This document shows positions 34,704 through 42,847 of a DNA stretch of 64,000 bases, piece by piece. The DNA lies in NCBI GenBank assembly GCA_030595925.1, contig JAUVLC010000001.1, forward strand, positions 3,725 through 67,724, written 5' to 3'. The number at the start of each line of letters is the position of its first letter. Position 1 is the first letter of the stretch. The DNA is from Clostridia bacterium (GTDB lineage Bacteria; CBDUZB01; JAGLHV01). The position numbers were made by a program, and so were the translations under genes. The notes below the pieces were generated by a model, which saw only the letters and a list, made by a program, of their open reading frames with translations, was not told where the DNA came from and ran no database searches.

Positions 34704-36205
34704 TCCTGATAAAACCATAATTTCGCCATATTATCCCTGGTACCGGAAATCCATTTTTGAGAAATCTTTAGAGTATCTGATTTGATATACTGAGCATCTA
34801 CAATATAATACCAGTTTCTCCAACGATTTTTTGTATCCCTTCCCCTTATTGATAAATCTCCTGTTTTCTTCCCATTGACCGATATTTCTATATTTAAATC
34901 TCCGTAAAAATAATCAAACCTGCGAATAAAAAGCAACTCCCTGTTAGGAACAACATTTTTAATCGTCCATTCAGTAGTTCCTTCAATATACCCCTTTACT
35001 ATACCTTCTACTTTTTTTCCATCAGGATAAGTAAAACTTTGCCTTCCTGTAAACTGGTCTTTAGCATCTATTACTTTAAAATTATGTTGTTTTTCAGAAT
35101 TTTTTTCAGCAAAATCAATTACATCAATCTTAGTATATTTCTTATCTCCGACTATTAAAGTCCTGGGCAAATCCTGACTCATCATTTTAATATCATTCAA
35201 ACCAAGACGCTTTGTTAATAACATAGTCTTTATCAAATCCATAGCTTCTACCTGAGTTCTAAGTAACAATTCTAAATCTTCCAAACTATCACTGTACTTT
35301 GCAACAAATTCAGAAAGTTGCTGGACTTTTGCTTTATAATCTCCAAAAATAGACATAGTCGAATATTCCCACTGAGGTAATTTTTTTTCAGCTTCGATAA
35401 TTTCCCTTACAATTTTATTATCTATCTCCACAATAGGTCTTATCATTTCTATCATCTGAGAAACATTCAGACTTCCTCCGCGAACCAACATCAAAGATGT
35501 AATCGCCGTAATTTGTAAATCTCTTATGGAAGAAAGAGGCATTTCTCCTTCTACTAACATCATTGTATTTTTTGTCCTGTCTAATGTATGTATTACTTGC
35601 TTTTTTAAATAAGGAGACAAAGTAGGTATCGCCATTTTTACCCATGGAACAAAACGAAGATCTATTTCATTAACCCCTGGTTTCATAGAGTCTTTTACCT
35701 CACTTATAATTATCTTACCTTCTTTATCCTGTTCTAAATAAATACGCGCAAGCTCTATAGCTTTCATAGAATCCGGGACAGTAGCAGTTATTTCGATTTT
35801 AGAAGACTCTAAACTTTTCCTATAGCCCTGGTATTTAGGATTGGCTTCATTTACAAAAAAATCAACCGGTGTTTCTATAAATTCAATAGTAACATAAAGA
35901 AGACGAGGAAGTTTATATTTTTGTAATTCAATATTTTTTATTACCGATTCATGTAAAAATATATCATTCCCTTCTCCATCAATAGCATATCCGGAAGCAA
36001 TTTCCACAGTCAAACCCTCCCCTTTCTGATGACTGGAAACTTTTAACTCCCCCTCATATCCAGGCACAATCCCATAACCATAAAAAATTCTATTCTGCAA
36101 TTTCCTCTTTTCAATGTGATAACCATGAGCCTCACTCCAATGATTTTCTGTGGCTACCAACCCTTTAAAAAAATTTGCCCGTTTAAAACCTTTTAATTCT
36201 TCCAT
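34697..36205 (-). CDS. Predicted injection-system structural protein (502 residues)
   Basis: Not a recognised named family. The N-terminus (FKRANFFKGLVATENHWSEAHGYHIEKRKLQNRIFYGYGIVPGYEG) resembles proteins found beside gpI/gpJ baseplate genes in contractile tail loci. The middle has beta-rich and helical parts (GLTVEIASGYAIDGEGNDIFL, TLDRTKNTMMLVEGEMP). The last 200 residues include a jelly-roll-like region (QSFTYPDGKKVEGIVKGYIEG, DYFYGDLNIEISVNGKKTG). There is no signal peptide. GGAGGGAATAAGG precedes the ATG. Placed just downstream of gpI, it may be a baseplate or fibre-attachment subunit; this is inference. Confidence 0.6.
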   Translation of the reverse strand: MEELKGFKRANFFKGLVATENHWSEAHGYHIEKRKLQNRIFYGYGIVPGYEGELKVSSHQKGEGLTVEIASGYAIDGEGNDIFLHESVIKNIELQKYKLPRLLYVTIEFIETPVDFFVNEANPKYQGYRKSLESSKIEITATVPDSMKAIELARIYLEQDKEGKIIISEVKDSMKPGVNEIDLRFVPWVKMAIPTLSPYLKKQVIHTLDRTKNTMMLVEGEMPLSSIRDLQITAITSLMLVRGGSLNVSQMIEMIRPIVEIDNKIVREIIEAEKKLPQWEYSTMSIFGDYKAKVQQLSEFVAKYSDSLEDLELLLRTQVEAMDLIKTMLLTKRLGLNDIKMMSQDLPRTLIVGDKKYTKIDVIDFAEKNSEKQHNFKVIDAKDQFTGRQSFTYPDGKKVEGIVKGYIEGTTEWTIKNVVPNRELLFIRRFDYFYGDLNIEISVNGKKTGDLSIRGRDTKNRWRNWYYIVDAQYIKSDTLKISQKWISGTRDNMAKLWFYQEI

Positions 36206-36222
36206 CCTTATTCCCTCCTTTT

Positions 36223-36391
36223 ATTCACGATACAAGATACACGATACATGATTCATGATGTAAAGATATTGTGTTTTTCCTGAACCGATTTAGTAAAATT
36301 ATAAAGCTTGCCCCCTTTTCACGATACAAGATTCATGATTCACGATTCACGATATAAATCTCAATTTGGTAGCCGCAGGCTTTAGCCTGCG
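36223..36391. repeat. Inverted B tracts, gene fragment and REP palindrome
   Basis: Inverted B (36223-36258), a four-helix-bundle gene fragment, inverted B again (36318-36355), then a GCAGGCTTTAGCCTGC palindrome (36368-36391). Part of the gene-free gap 36206-36883. Confidence 0.85.
36257..36311 (-). pseudogene. 3' remnant of a second four-helix-bundle gene
   Basis: Encodes the same last codons as the gene at 34116 (GKLYNFTKSVQEKHNIFTS plus stop). Within the 18 shared codons all four base differences are silent third positions. Only this piece remains, bounded on both sides by inverted family B heptads. Confidence 0.85.
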
Positions 36392-36443
36392 AATTAACTG
36401 ATTATAAAACTAAAATCACTTTAAAATCTGTAATCTGTAATTC

Positions 36444-36890
36444 TTTATCCTGTATCCTGTATCCTGAATCCTGAATCGTGTATCCTGTATCGTGTATCCT
36501 GAATCCTGTATCTTGAATCTTGTATCGTGAATCCTGTATCCTATAATCCTGTATCGTGTATCCTGTATCCTATATCCTATAATCCTGTATCGTGTATCCT
36601 GTATCCTATATCCTATATCCTATATCCTATATCCTATATCCTATATCCTATATCCTGTATCCTATATCCTATATCCTATATCCTATATCCTGTATCCTGT
36701 ATCCTGTATCGTGAATCATGTATCTTGTATCTTGTATCTTGTATCTTGAATCTTGTATCGTGAATCCTGTATCCTATATCCTGAATCCTGAATCGTGTAT
36801 CCTGTATCTTGAATCTTGTATCGTGTATCCTGTATCGTGTATCCTGAATCATGTATCCTGAATCGTGTATCCTGTATCTTGAATTATATT
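36444..36890. repeat. Largest heptad family B array, about 64 units
   Basis: Nearly 450 bases of TATCCTG/AATCGTG/TATCTTG units, including a homogeneous block of TATCCTA (about 36600-36690). It reaches the stop codon of the PASTA-gpI gene. Open frames read through it on both strands are artefacts. Confidence 0.95.
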
Positions 36891-37732
36891 TCATTTTCCC
36901 CTATAACCATTTCCTTTACTTTTTCTTTTTTCTCTTCTTCAGAAACAGCGAAAATAAGAAAATATTTAGTATGAGCCGGTTTCTCAGTACGAATTATTTC
37001 ATGAATCTTTTTTATAGTATAATCATCCACCTTTTTTACAGGTAAAGGAACTTTAACCGTAAAACAATGGGCTAAATCCACTTTTTCTTCAATAATACTA
37101 TCCATTCCCACCAGTGAGCCTACTCCAATCTCAAAATCCTTAAAAGGAAAATGGTGCTCTATGATTTCAGGTTCTACACCGGTAATTATTTTTAAATAAA
37201 GTTTTAATCCTCTTAACGTTCCTCTCCACTTATAAATCTCCACCGCATTTTTTATTAATTTCCTTTTCTTTTCTTCTGTCCAGTTCTCATCCAAAACCAT
37301 AGCCATCCACGAAGCAAGCCAGGGAAGAAAAACAGAAGGTGCATAATAAGGATGAAAATAGGTATGTATATTATCGAGTTTTTCCTGAACACCAGAAAGC
37401 AAATGTTGAAAAATCCACAGATAATCCTTTAGAAAATTCTTTCCGTTAAATTTTTGCTCGTGAAATATTGCCGGCAACCAGTCAAGATAACTTTTCCGAC
37501 AAATAGTAACATCTATTGTTTTATCTAAATTTACTTTCTCTCCAACCTCTGGTTTCTGCCTAAGCACAGTATTTATTACCCGATGACTTTCCTCATAATA
37601 AACATCACCCAGCTTAAAACCGGCATTGTTCATCACCTTTTTTGCCCGTTCCAAAGACAAATTAATCAGATTAGGAACAATTACCTTTTCTTTTTTAAAG
37701 TCCTTTTTTGAAATATTTACTGCTATAGCCAT
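36884..37732 (-). CDS. PASTA domain fused to gpI-like tail/baseplate protein
   Basis: A 282-residue protein. Residues about 15-80 form a PASTA domain (VPNLINLSLERAKKVMNNAGFKLG, VLRQKPEVGEKV). The rest matches the phage tail protein I-like family of eCIS baseplates: YLDWLPAIFHEQK, FLKDYLWIFQHLLSGVQEKLDNI, FLPWLASWMAMVLDENW, RGTLRGLKLYLKIITGVEP. ATG 37732 has CGGAGG eight bases upstream. An N-terminal PASTA is unusual for this protein and could bind peptidoglycan or act as a spacer. It belongs with the gpJ (42848) and gp25 (45843) genes. Confidence 0.85.
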   Translation of the reverse strand: MAIAVNISKKDFKKEKVIVPNLINLSLERAKKVMNNAGFKLGDVYYEESHRVINTVLRQKPEVGEKVNLDKTIDVTICRKSYLDWLPAIFHEQKFNGKNFLKDYLWIFQHLLSGVQEKLDNIHTYFHPYYAPSVFLPWLASWMAMVLDENWTEEKKRKLIKNAVEIYKWRGTLRGLKLYLKIITGVEPEIIEHHFPFKDFEIGVGSLVGMDSIIEEKVDLAHCFTVKVPLPVKKVDDYTIKKIHEIIRTEKPAHTKYFLIFAVSEEEKKEKVKEMVIGENEI

Positions 37733-37754
37733 TTTATTCACCTCCGTTTATTAG

Positions 37755-37845
37755 CGTAGAGCAAAGAGCTTAGAGCATAGTATGATTCAGGATACAGGAT
37801 TCATGATATAAAATACAGGATGTACTATACATGATTCACAATATA
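37755..37845. repeat. Short family A and degenerate inverted B
   Basis: A units (37755-37780) and inverted B units (37783-37845). The rest of the gap to 37972 is AT-rich without recognisable structure. Confidence 0.8.
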
Positions 37846-37972
37846 ATACAAATAACAATTACAAATTTTAAATTTAGATACTGTCGTAATCGTAGTGTCC
37901 GCCATTAAGCATAGACGAATAAAACATAATAAAATTTGATTTCAAAATAAAACCCAAGTACAAATTTATAAA

Positions 37973-39706
37973 TTACTTTCCTTTATAAATATCAAAATCT
38001 TTTCCATAAGGATTGTCATCCCAACCATCTGATGAACCAGGACTTATATCTTTTGTATCTTTTCCTTTTTTCCCTTTTTCCTGTCTACTATTAGATAGAC
38101 CTAACCAGTGTTTTTTATTATGAGGATCTCCATACCAAAATACAGGAGAACTATTCTCTTGTATTTTTATAGTGTCTATAGCATTTTTTTTAAATGTAGA
38201 ATGGGAAATTTCAATTCCGTCTGCTTTTTTATAATCTTCACTAAAAGCATTTCCATGTCTTTCTACACGAACTTTTATATGTTTGGAATCTTTACCATTT
38301 AATTTATCCCAAGCATAATATTTATCAAGCCTTTCTCCTGGACTTTTCCCTGCCTCAATGTGAGCACTCAAAGTTGCACCCACAGGTTTATAAGCACCAT
38401 TCTTTTTTTCTAAAACAACGCATATCCACTCCCAGTCATGCTCGTGCGATTGTCTAATTCCAAGAAACCAATGATTCCATTGATTAAGTGGATAATAGTA
38501 AAAACACTCTATTACTGCATAAGGTCTGCCATTTTTATCTTTTTTGTTTGTAACAACATGATAATAAACAATAGGAGGATAGTCTTTAAAATTTCCTTTT
38601 TCTACCTCAAATTTATTCCAGTTATCGTCCCATTTCTCTTTATTCTTATAGTCTTCCGGACGTTTATAAAGATTCCATTTTTCTGCATTCATCTCAATAT
38701 TATCATCCCAATTATCTGACTTTAATCCATTCCAATTATCAGGTTTTGGTGGAAATTTAACCTTAAAATCATACTTTATAGGATGAACATACGCTTCTTT
38801 ATCTAATCTAATTGTAGGAAGATACTCCAAAGGATCAAGTTTAATTTCTATTTTCAGATTGTGCTGCATTCCCGTTTTACATTTTTTTTGTACAACTTCT
38901 TTATGAGGAATAAGAATTTCATCACCGAAATAAATAAGGTCTGGATTTGGATGTTCCGATTTAAATTTATTTTTTTGACAATCATAGATTCTTTTCCAAT
39001 CACTAAACCCATATCTTTTTGCTATACTTGATAAATTTTTACCTTCTTCGACTGAATGAATTTTACTGATAAATGTTACTTTACATTCTCCAGAATCAAT
39101 ATCTCTGATATCAATAAAACCATTACTATCAAGTTCACCCTCTTTCTCAGAACCATCAGGAAGAATTATTAAGTATTGTTTATTAGATACTGCTTGGTTA
39201 TCATCTTTATCAAATAACTTAATTTTAATCCAACCAATTTCTATTTTTAGATTATGTTCTGTTCCCGTTTTACATTTTTTTTGTACAACTTCTTTATGAG
39301 GAATAAGAATTTCATCACAGGGATAAATAATATCCGGATTTGGATGTTTTGATTTAAACTTATTATTTTGACAATCATAAATTCTTTTCCAATCACTAAA
39401 CCCATATTTTTTTGCTATACTTGATAAATTTTCACCTTTTTTGACCGACTGAATTTCACTAATAAATGTAATTTTACATTCTCCATAATCAATATCTTTG
39501 ATTTCAATAAAACCATTACTATCAACTTTACCCTCTTTCTCAGAACCATCAGGAAGAATTATTAAATATTGCTTATTAGATACTGCCTGATTATCGTTTT
39601 TATCGACCAAATTAATTTTAATCCAATTTTTCTTGGGAGGTTTTTTGACTATAATATCTTTTATTTCTTTATTAGTATTTGATTTTAATACTTTTCCATT
39701 ACTCAT
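37973..39706 (-). CDS. Candidate effector: tandem TTR-like/LysM modules plus HDWE domain
   Basis: A 577-residue protein. Two tandem copies of a module (about 130 residues each) combine a transthyretin-like strand set (DDNQAVSNKQYLIILPDGSE, GFIEIKDID) and a LysM-type unit (KGENLSSIAKKYGFSDWKRI, IIYPCDEILIPH). The C-terminal about 270 residues contain SHEHDWEWICVVL near residue 420 and PVGATLSAH after it, resembling the HxHDWE core of NPP1/NLP-like and Vps62-like proteins. That makes a membrane-damaging activity conceivable. It starts 11 bases after the PAAR gene stop, so it is probably PAAR-loaded cargo. No signal peptide. Confidence 0.7.
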   Translation of the reverse strand: MSNGKVLKSNTNKEIKDIIVKKPPKKNWIKINLVDKNDNQAVSNKQYLIILPDGSEKEGKVDSNGFIEIKDIDYGECKITFISEIQSVKKGENLSSIAKKYGFSDWKRIYDCQNNKFKSKHPNPDIIYPCDEILIPHKEVVQKKCKTGTEHNLKIEIGWIKIKLFDKDDNQAVSNKQYLIILPDGSEKEGELDSNGFIDIRDIDSGECKVTFISKIHSVEEGKNLSSIAKRYGFSDWKRIYDCQKNKFKSEHPNPDLIYFGDEILIPHKEVVQKKCKTGMQHNLKIEIKLDPLEYLPTIRLDKEAYVHPIKYDFKVKFPPKPDNWNGLKSDNWDDNIEMNAEKWNLYKRPEDYKNKEKWDDNWNKFEVEKGNFKDYPPIVYYHVVTNKKDKNGRPYAVIECFYYYPLNQWNHWFLGIRQSHEHDWEWICVVLEKKNGAYKPVGATLSAHIEAGKSPGERLDKYYAWDKLNGKDSKHIKVRVERHGNAFSEDYKKADGIEISHSTFKKNAIDTIKIQENSSPVFWYGDPHNKKHWLGLSNSRQEKGKKGKDTKDISPGSSDGWDDNPYGKDFDIYKGK

Positions 39707-39717
39707 TACTTAAATCC

Positions 39718-40248
39718 TTACCCCTTTATTTTTATTTCATAATCTCCTACTTGTACTTTACATATTCCTTCCGGTAAATCTTCAATAAACATTTCTCCGT
39801 TTTGCGTTGTTTTTCCCTGTATCACTTTACCATCCGGTGCAGTAAAATGAAAGTCTTCATTAGTAAGAATGTTACCCTCAGAATCTTTAACCACCGCTTT
39901 AAACTTATGTTTATCTTCTTTCTTAGGTTCTTCACTTGCGGTAGCGGCATTACCTGGTGGACTTGTTCCAATGCTCACCATTAGGTCGCCCATCAGAATA
40001 CTTGCTGCACAGGGTGGACCTACTATATCTCCCATACAAGCCGCGGGTTTGCCTTCGATAAGGACAGAAGGCACTCCCTGCATAATCGGTGTTACCGCAT
40101 GAGGTACAGTTCCTGAAACAAGAGGACAACTCTGCATATCCCCCATTCTGGCTGCAGGTTTCCCACCAATAAATACTGTCCCTGCGCCCTGGGTTATAAC
40201 CCCTCCATGAGTTGTCTGGTCTCCCATCCTTGCTGCCTGTCCCGGCAT
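39718..40248 (-). CDS. PAAR spike-tip protein with TTR-like C-terminal domain
   Basis: A 176-residue protein. Residues 1-100 are a PAAR domain (QAARMGDQTTHGGVI, VFIGGKPAARMGDMQSCP, VLIEGKPAACMGDIVGPPC), the conical tip of contractile spikes. After an acidic linker comes a TTR-like module (VKDSEGNILTNEDFHF, TTQNGEMFIEDLPEG) also found in the spike protein at 53857 and the effector candidate at 37973. Such domains can recruit cargo. AGGAGG precedes the ATG. It is followed directly by the effector candidate. Confidence 0.9.
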   Translation of the reverse strand: MPGQAARMGDQTTHGGVITQGAGTVFIGGKPAARMGDMQSCPLVSGTVPHAVTPIMQGVPSVLIEGKPAACMGDIVGPPCAASILMGDLMVSIGTSPPGNAATASEEPKKEDKHKFKAVVKDSEGNILTNEDFHFTAPDGKVIQGKTTQNGEMFIEDLPEGICKVQVGDYEIKIKG

Positions 40249-40260
40249 ATTCCCTCCTTA

Positions 40261-40390
40261 TGAGCATAGAGCATTGAGCATAGAGCATTGAGCATAGAGC
40301 AAAAAGCATAGAGCATAGAGCATAGAGCATAGAGCTAAGAGTAAAGAGCTTAAAGCTAAGAGCTTAGTGCTATGAGCTAAGAGTAAAGAT
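40261..40390. repeat. Family A array upstream of PAAR
   Basis: About 18 units, mostly GAGCATA in the first half. Followed by an AT-rich linker with ATCTGAAAT motifs and a short CCGTCGTTCCTACACCG segment, then the fibre gene stop at 40474. Confidence 0.9.
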
Positions 40391-40473
40391 AATTTCAGAT
40401 TATGAATTTCAAATTCCTTTAATTAATCTGAAATGTGTAGAACCCGTCGTTCCTACACCGACATTGCTGTTTG

Positions 40474-41412
40474 TTACTGAATCCAGACTTCTTGGGCTTC
40501 TATTGTCCACCGTGAGTTGTTCCACCCTGTATGAGCATCACTCGCGTAACCCGAAATCGGACCAACCCAAATCTGAATTTGATGATTCCCGGCAGGTAAT
40601 CCGGTGGCATACCCGAATATCGTTGTTGGGTCGTGATCATCCCCACTTGAGCTATATTTACTTTGGAATATTGCCCCGCCAGGTGGAACCACATCATCAA
40701 TTCGTATTTCCCACCGTGAAGCTGCACTGGTGCTTCTTACTCGTAAGGTATCACAATAAAAAATGCGTATGGCGGTATCTTCGTATAACTTAGTGAAGTT
40801 TAATACTCGATTTTCAATTCGTCCATTATTCTCATCATCAGCTGGCCCAAGCTCCGTTGCTATTGCTACTCTCCGGATTATGGGGCCATTAACTGTAAGC
40901 TTTGCCAAAGGCTCCGTCGTTCCTATCCCTACATTCCCCTCATTATCAACATACACTGCATCTTTGGGTTCACCGTCCGGGGCAGTGAGTGCACAAGCCC
41001 GGGCTGCTGACAAGGAATATGCTACACCGGTTAATTCTTCCCTTGGACTTAAAATTACCCCTTCTACTGTTACTTCTAAATAATATGTCTCTTTATTCCA
41101 TTCAATTTCCGATTCCAATAATGATTTGTTACTACCCAACTGATAATTAAATAAACCGTTAGTTATCAAAACATTCTGCGGGTCACTGCTCCACAAAGGA
41201 ATCCCCCCTTCTATAGCAGGATAAATTTTAAACTCCATCTTTTTTGTTCCATTAACCGGCTCTCCGTTTTCTTTCAACTTACCCTGATAATTAATTTTCC
41301 CCGGCAAGCCAGCATAGAGCAAAGTGCTTTGAGCATAGAGTAAAAAGCAAAGAGCTAAGAGCATTGAGCGTAGAGTAAATGATACGATTTCCTTAAATAA
41401 ATTTTTCTTCAT
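40474..41412 (-). CDS. Secreted fibre-like protein, paralogue with IMC-type motif
   Basis: A 312-residue exported protein. Its N-terminal half is nearly the same as in the protein at 32522 (KINYQGKLKENGEPVNG, PREELTGVAYSL). It then has the tail-fibre motif GNVGIGTTEPLAKLTVNG, and a divergent beta-rich head (VLNFTKLYEDTAIRIFYCD, SRWEIRIDDVVPPGG, WTIEAQEVWIQ). The signal peptide core (SMLLALCFLLYAQSTLLYA) is again encoded by family A heptads (41310-41375). GGAGAAAAGG precedes the ATG. Shared N-terminus with different heads suggests exchange of receptor-binding ends. Confidence 0.75.
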   Translation of the reverse strand: MKKNLFKEIVSFTLRSMLLALCFLLYAQSTLLYAGLPGKINYQGKLKENGEPVNGTKKMEFKIYPAIEGGIPLWSSDPQNVLITNGLFNYQLGSNKSLLESEIEWNKETYYLEVTVEGVILSPREELTGVAYSLSAARACALTAPDGEPKDAVYVDNEGNVGIGTTEPLAKLTVNGPIIRRVAIATELGPADDENNGRIENRVLNFTKLYEDTAIRIFYCDTLRVRSTSAASRWEIRIDDVVPPGGAIFQSKYSSSGDDHDPTTIFGYATGLPAGNHQIQIWVGPISGYASDAHTGWNNSRWTIEAQEVWIQ

Positions 41413-41435
41413 TTTCCTTTTCTCCTTTCGTTTTT

Positions 41436-41705
41436 AAGCACAGAGCTTAGAGCTAAATGCTTAATTAATTTAAAAATTAATCTGTAATCTGCAATTTTTT
41501 ATCATGCATCATGTATCGTGAAATCTGTTTCTTTCTTTAAACAACTAATGTCGTTTCTACGCATCTAATCCTACGCAGGCTAAAGCCTGCGGCTACCACT
41601 TCAAACCAATCTGTAATCTATAATTTTTTATCTTGTATCCTGTATCTTGCATCATGCATCCTGAATTGTGTATCTTGAATCCTGTATCGTGTATCATGTA
41701 TCTTC
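41436..41705. repeat. A, B, composite REP unit, B
   Basis: A (41436-41463), linker, B (41500-41520), a composite block with TTTCTTTCTTTAAACAACTA and the palindrome CGCAGGCTAAAGCCTGCG (41574-41597), linker, B (41628-41705). The composite block of about 115 bases recurs at 42590-42705 and 55395-55510. Confidence 0.85.
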
Positions 41706-41727
41706 TATCATACTCCCCTTTTCTTTC

Positions 41728-41757
41728 TTGACAACTAACAAAACTTTATGATAAACT
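41728..41757 (+). promoter_or_regulatory. Candidate promoter of the DUF104/PIN module
   Basis: TTGACA (41728-41733) with an 18-base spacer to TAAACT (41752-41757). The -35 is perfect and the -10 weak. Confidence 0.45.
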
Positions 41758-41776
41758 TATTTTGGAGGTGGTAAAT

Positions 41777-41977
41777 ATGTCGCAAACAATCTTTGCTATT
41801 TACGAAAATGGTGTATTCAAACCCACAAAAAAAGTTAAATTAAAAGAACACCAAAAAATTGAATTAATTTTAAAAAGCCCAAAAAATGTTGTTCAAGCAA
41901 ATAAGGGTTTAATAAAAGCTAAAAAAAGCATTATTGAAAAATTTGCTCTTGATGAAACTATTCTTGAAGGGGATTAA
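41777..41977 (+). CDS. DUF104-type antitoxin
   Basis: A 66-residue antitoxin of the DUF104/AF2212 family: SQTIFAIYENGVFKPTKKVKLKEHQKIEL split as a beta-rich N-terminus, then a basic helix-rich tail that should bind a PIN toxin. ATG 41777 has a GGAGGTGG site. It lies 4 bases upstream of a damaged PIN-domain gene and is the second toxin-antitoxin unit on the plus strand of this locus. Confidence 0.85.
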   Translation: MSQTIFAIYENGVFKPTKKVKLKEHQKIELILKSPKNVVQANKGLIKAKKSIIEKFALDETILEGD

Positions 41978-41981
41978 TAAA

Positions 41982-42498
41982 ATGTCCATTGAACTACCAA
42001 AAAAGAGCAAAATTTTCATAGATGCTAACATTTTTGTCTACTATTTTGCTACCCCAAATAGATTTGCTCAATCTTGTACAAACTTATTTCTAAAACTTAC
42101 TTGAGGAAAAACAATTATTTGGGTACACCTCCATTTCTGTAATATTAGAAACGCTTCATCGTTTGATGGCTATTGAAGCATCCACTATAATACCCCGTTT
42201 CTCTGCTCACACTGTAGTATCTCGGTTAAAAACTCGTTCTACATTAGTCAAAAGTTTACATAAATATTCAAAAATTTTGGAAGTAATACCAACATTAAAT
42301 ATAAAAATTATATCTGCTACTTTTGATGACATCCTTAATAGTATTAAGGTAAAAGAGGCTTATGGTCTTTTAACCAATGATTCTCTAATTGTAGCATTAA
42401 TGCAAAAGCAAAATATCAAACTTTTAGCAACAAATGATAAAGATTTTGCGAAAATAAAATTCCTTCATATTTGGAAACCATCTCACTCAAACAACTAA
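41982..42498 (+). pseudogene. PIN-domain toxin with a frameshift
   Basis: The first frame reads SKIFIDANIFVYYFATPNRF, a PIN start with the metal-binding Asp, and stops at a TGA near 42102-42104. The second frame continues without gap as FGYTSISVILETLHRLMAIEA, ending LLTNDSLIVALMQKQNIKLLATNDKDF, which has the other acidic PIN residues. One extra base near 42093-42100 (TTTCTAAAACTTACTTGAGG) explains the break. Either the toxin has decayed, or it is a sequencing error or programmed shift; the antitoxin is intact. Confidence 0.8.
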
Positions 42499-42514
42499 AA
42501 TTCTTCCTTCTGTT

Positions 42515-42705
42515 CACCCTCACCTTACTCCTCTCCCCTCAAGGGAGAAAATAAACACATATGGCAATCTGTAATTTCTGTATCTTGAATCGCGAAATCT
42601 GTTTCTTTCTTTAAACAACTAATGTCCTTTCTACGTATCTAATCCTACGCAGGCTAAAGCCTGCGGCTACCACTTCAACCCAATCTGCAATCTGTAATTT
42701 TTTTA
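42515..42705. repeat. CCTCTCCCCTCAAGGGAGA repeat and composite REP unit, copy 2
   Basis: A CACCCTCACCTTACTCC/TCTCCCCTCAAGGGAGA repeat (42515-42548; others 47621-47656 and 57012-57048), then the composite block (about 42590-42705) with the palindrome at 42648-42671. Confidence 0.82.
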
Positions 42706-42846
42706 TCCTGTATCGTGAATCTTGTATAATGCATCCTGTATCTTGAATCCTGCATCCTGCATTTCCTTCTAAGTTCTTTATTCTTTACTCTTTATTCTTA
42801 GTTCTTTACTCTTAGTTCTTTACTCTTAGCTCTTAGCTCTTTGCTC
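42706..42846. repeat. Family B then inverted family A
   Basis: B units (42706-42770) and inverted A units in a TTTACTCTTAGTTC variant (42775-42846), ending at the gpJ gene stop. Confidence 0.87.
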
Positions 42847-42847
42847 A

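Noticed and set aside
35418-35645. 75-codon minus-strand frame within the 502-residue gene
   Set aside because: Out-of-frame shadow without ribosome site.
36527-36894. Open frames on both strands translating as PVSCILYPISY- or RYRIQDTR-like repeats
   Set aside because: They are read-through of the family B heptad array. A 7-base unit without internal stops leaves frames open on both strands, and there is no ribosome site or independent gene.
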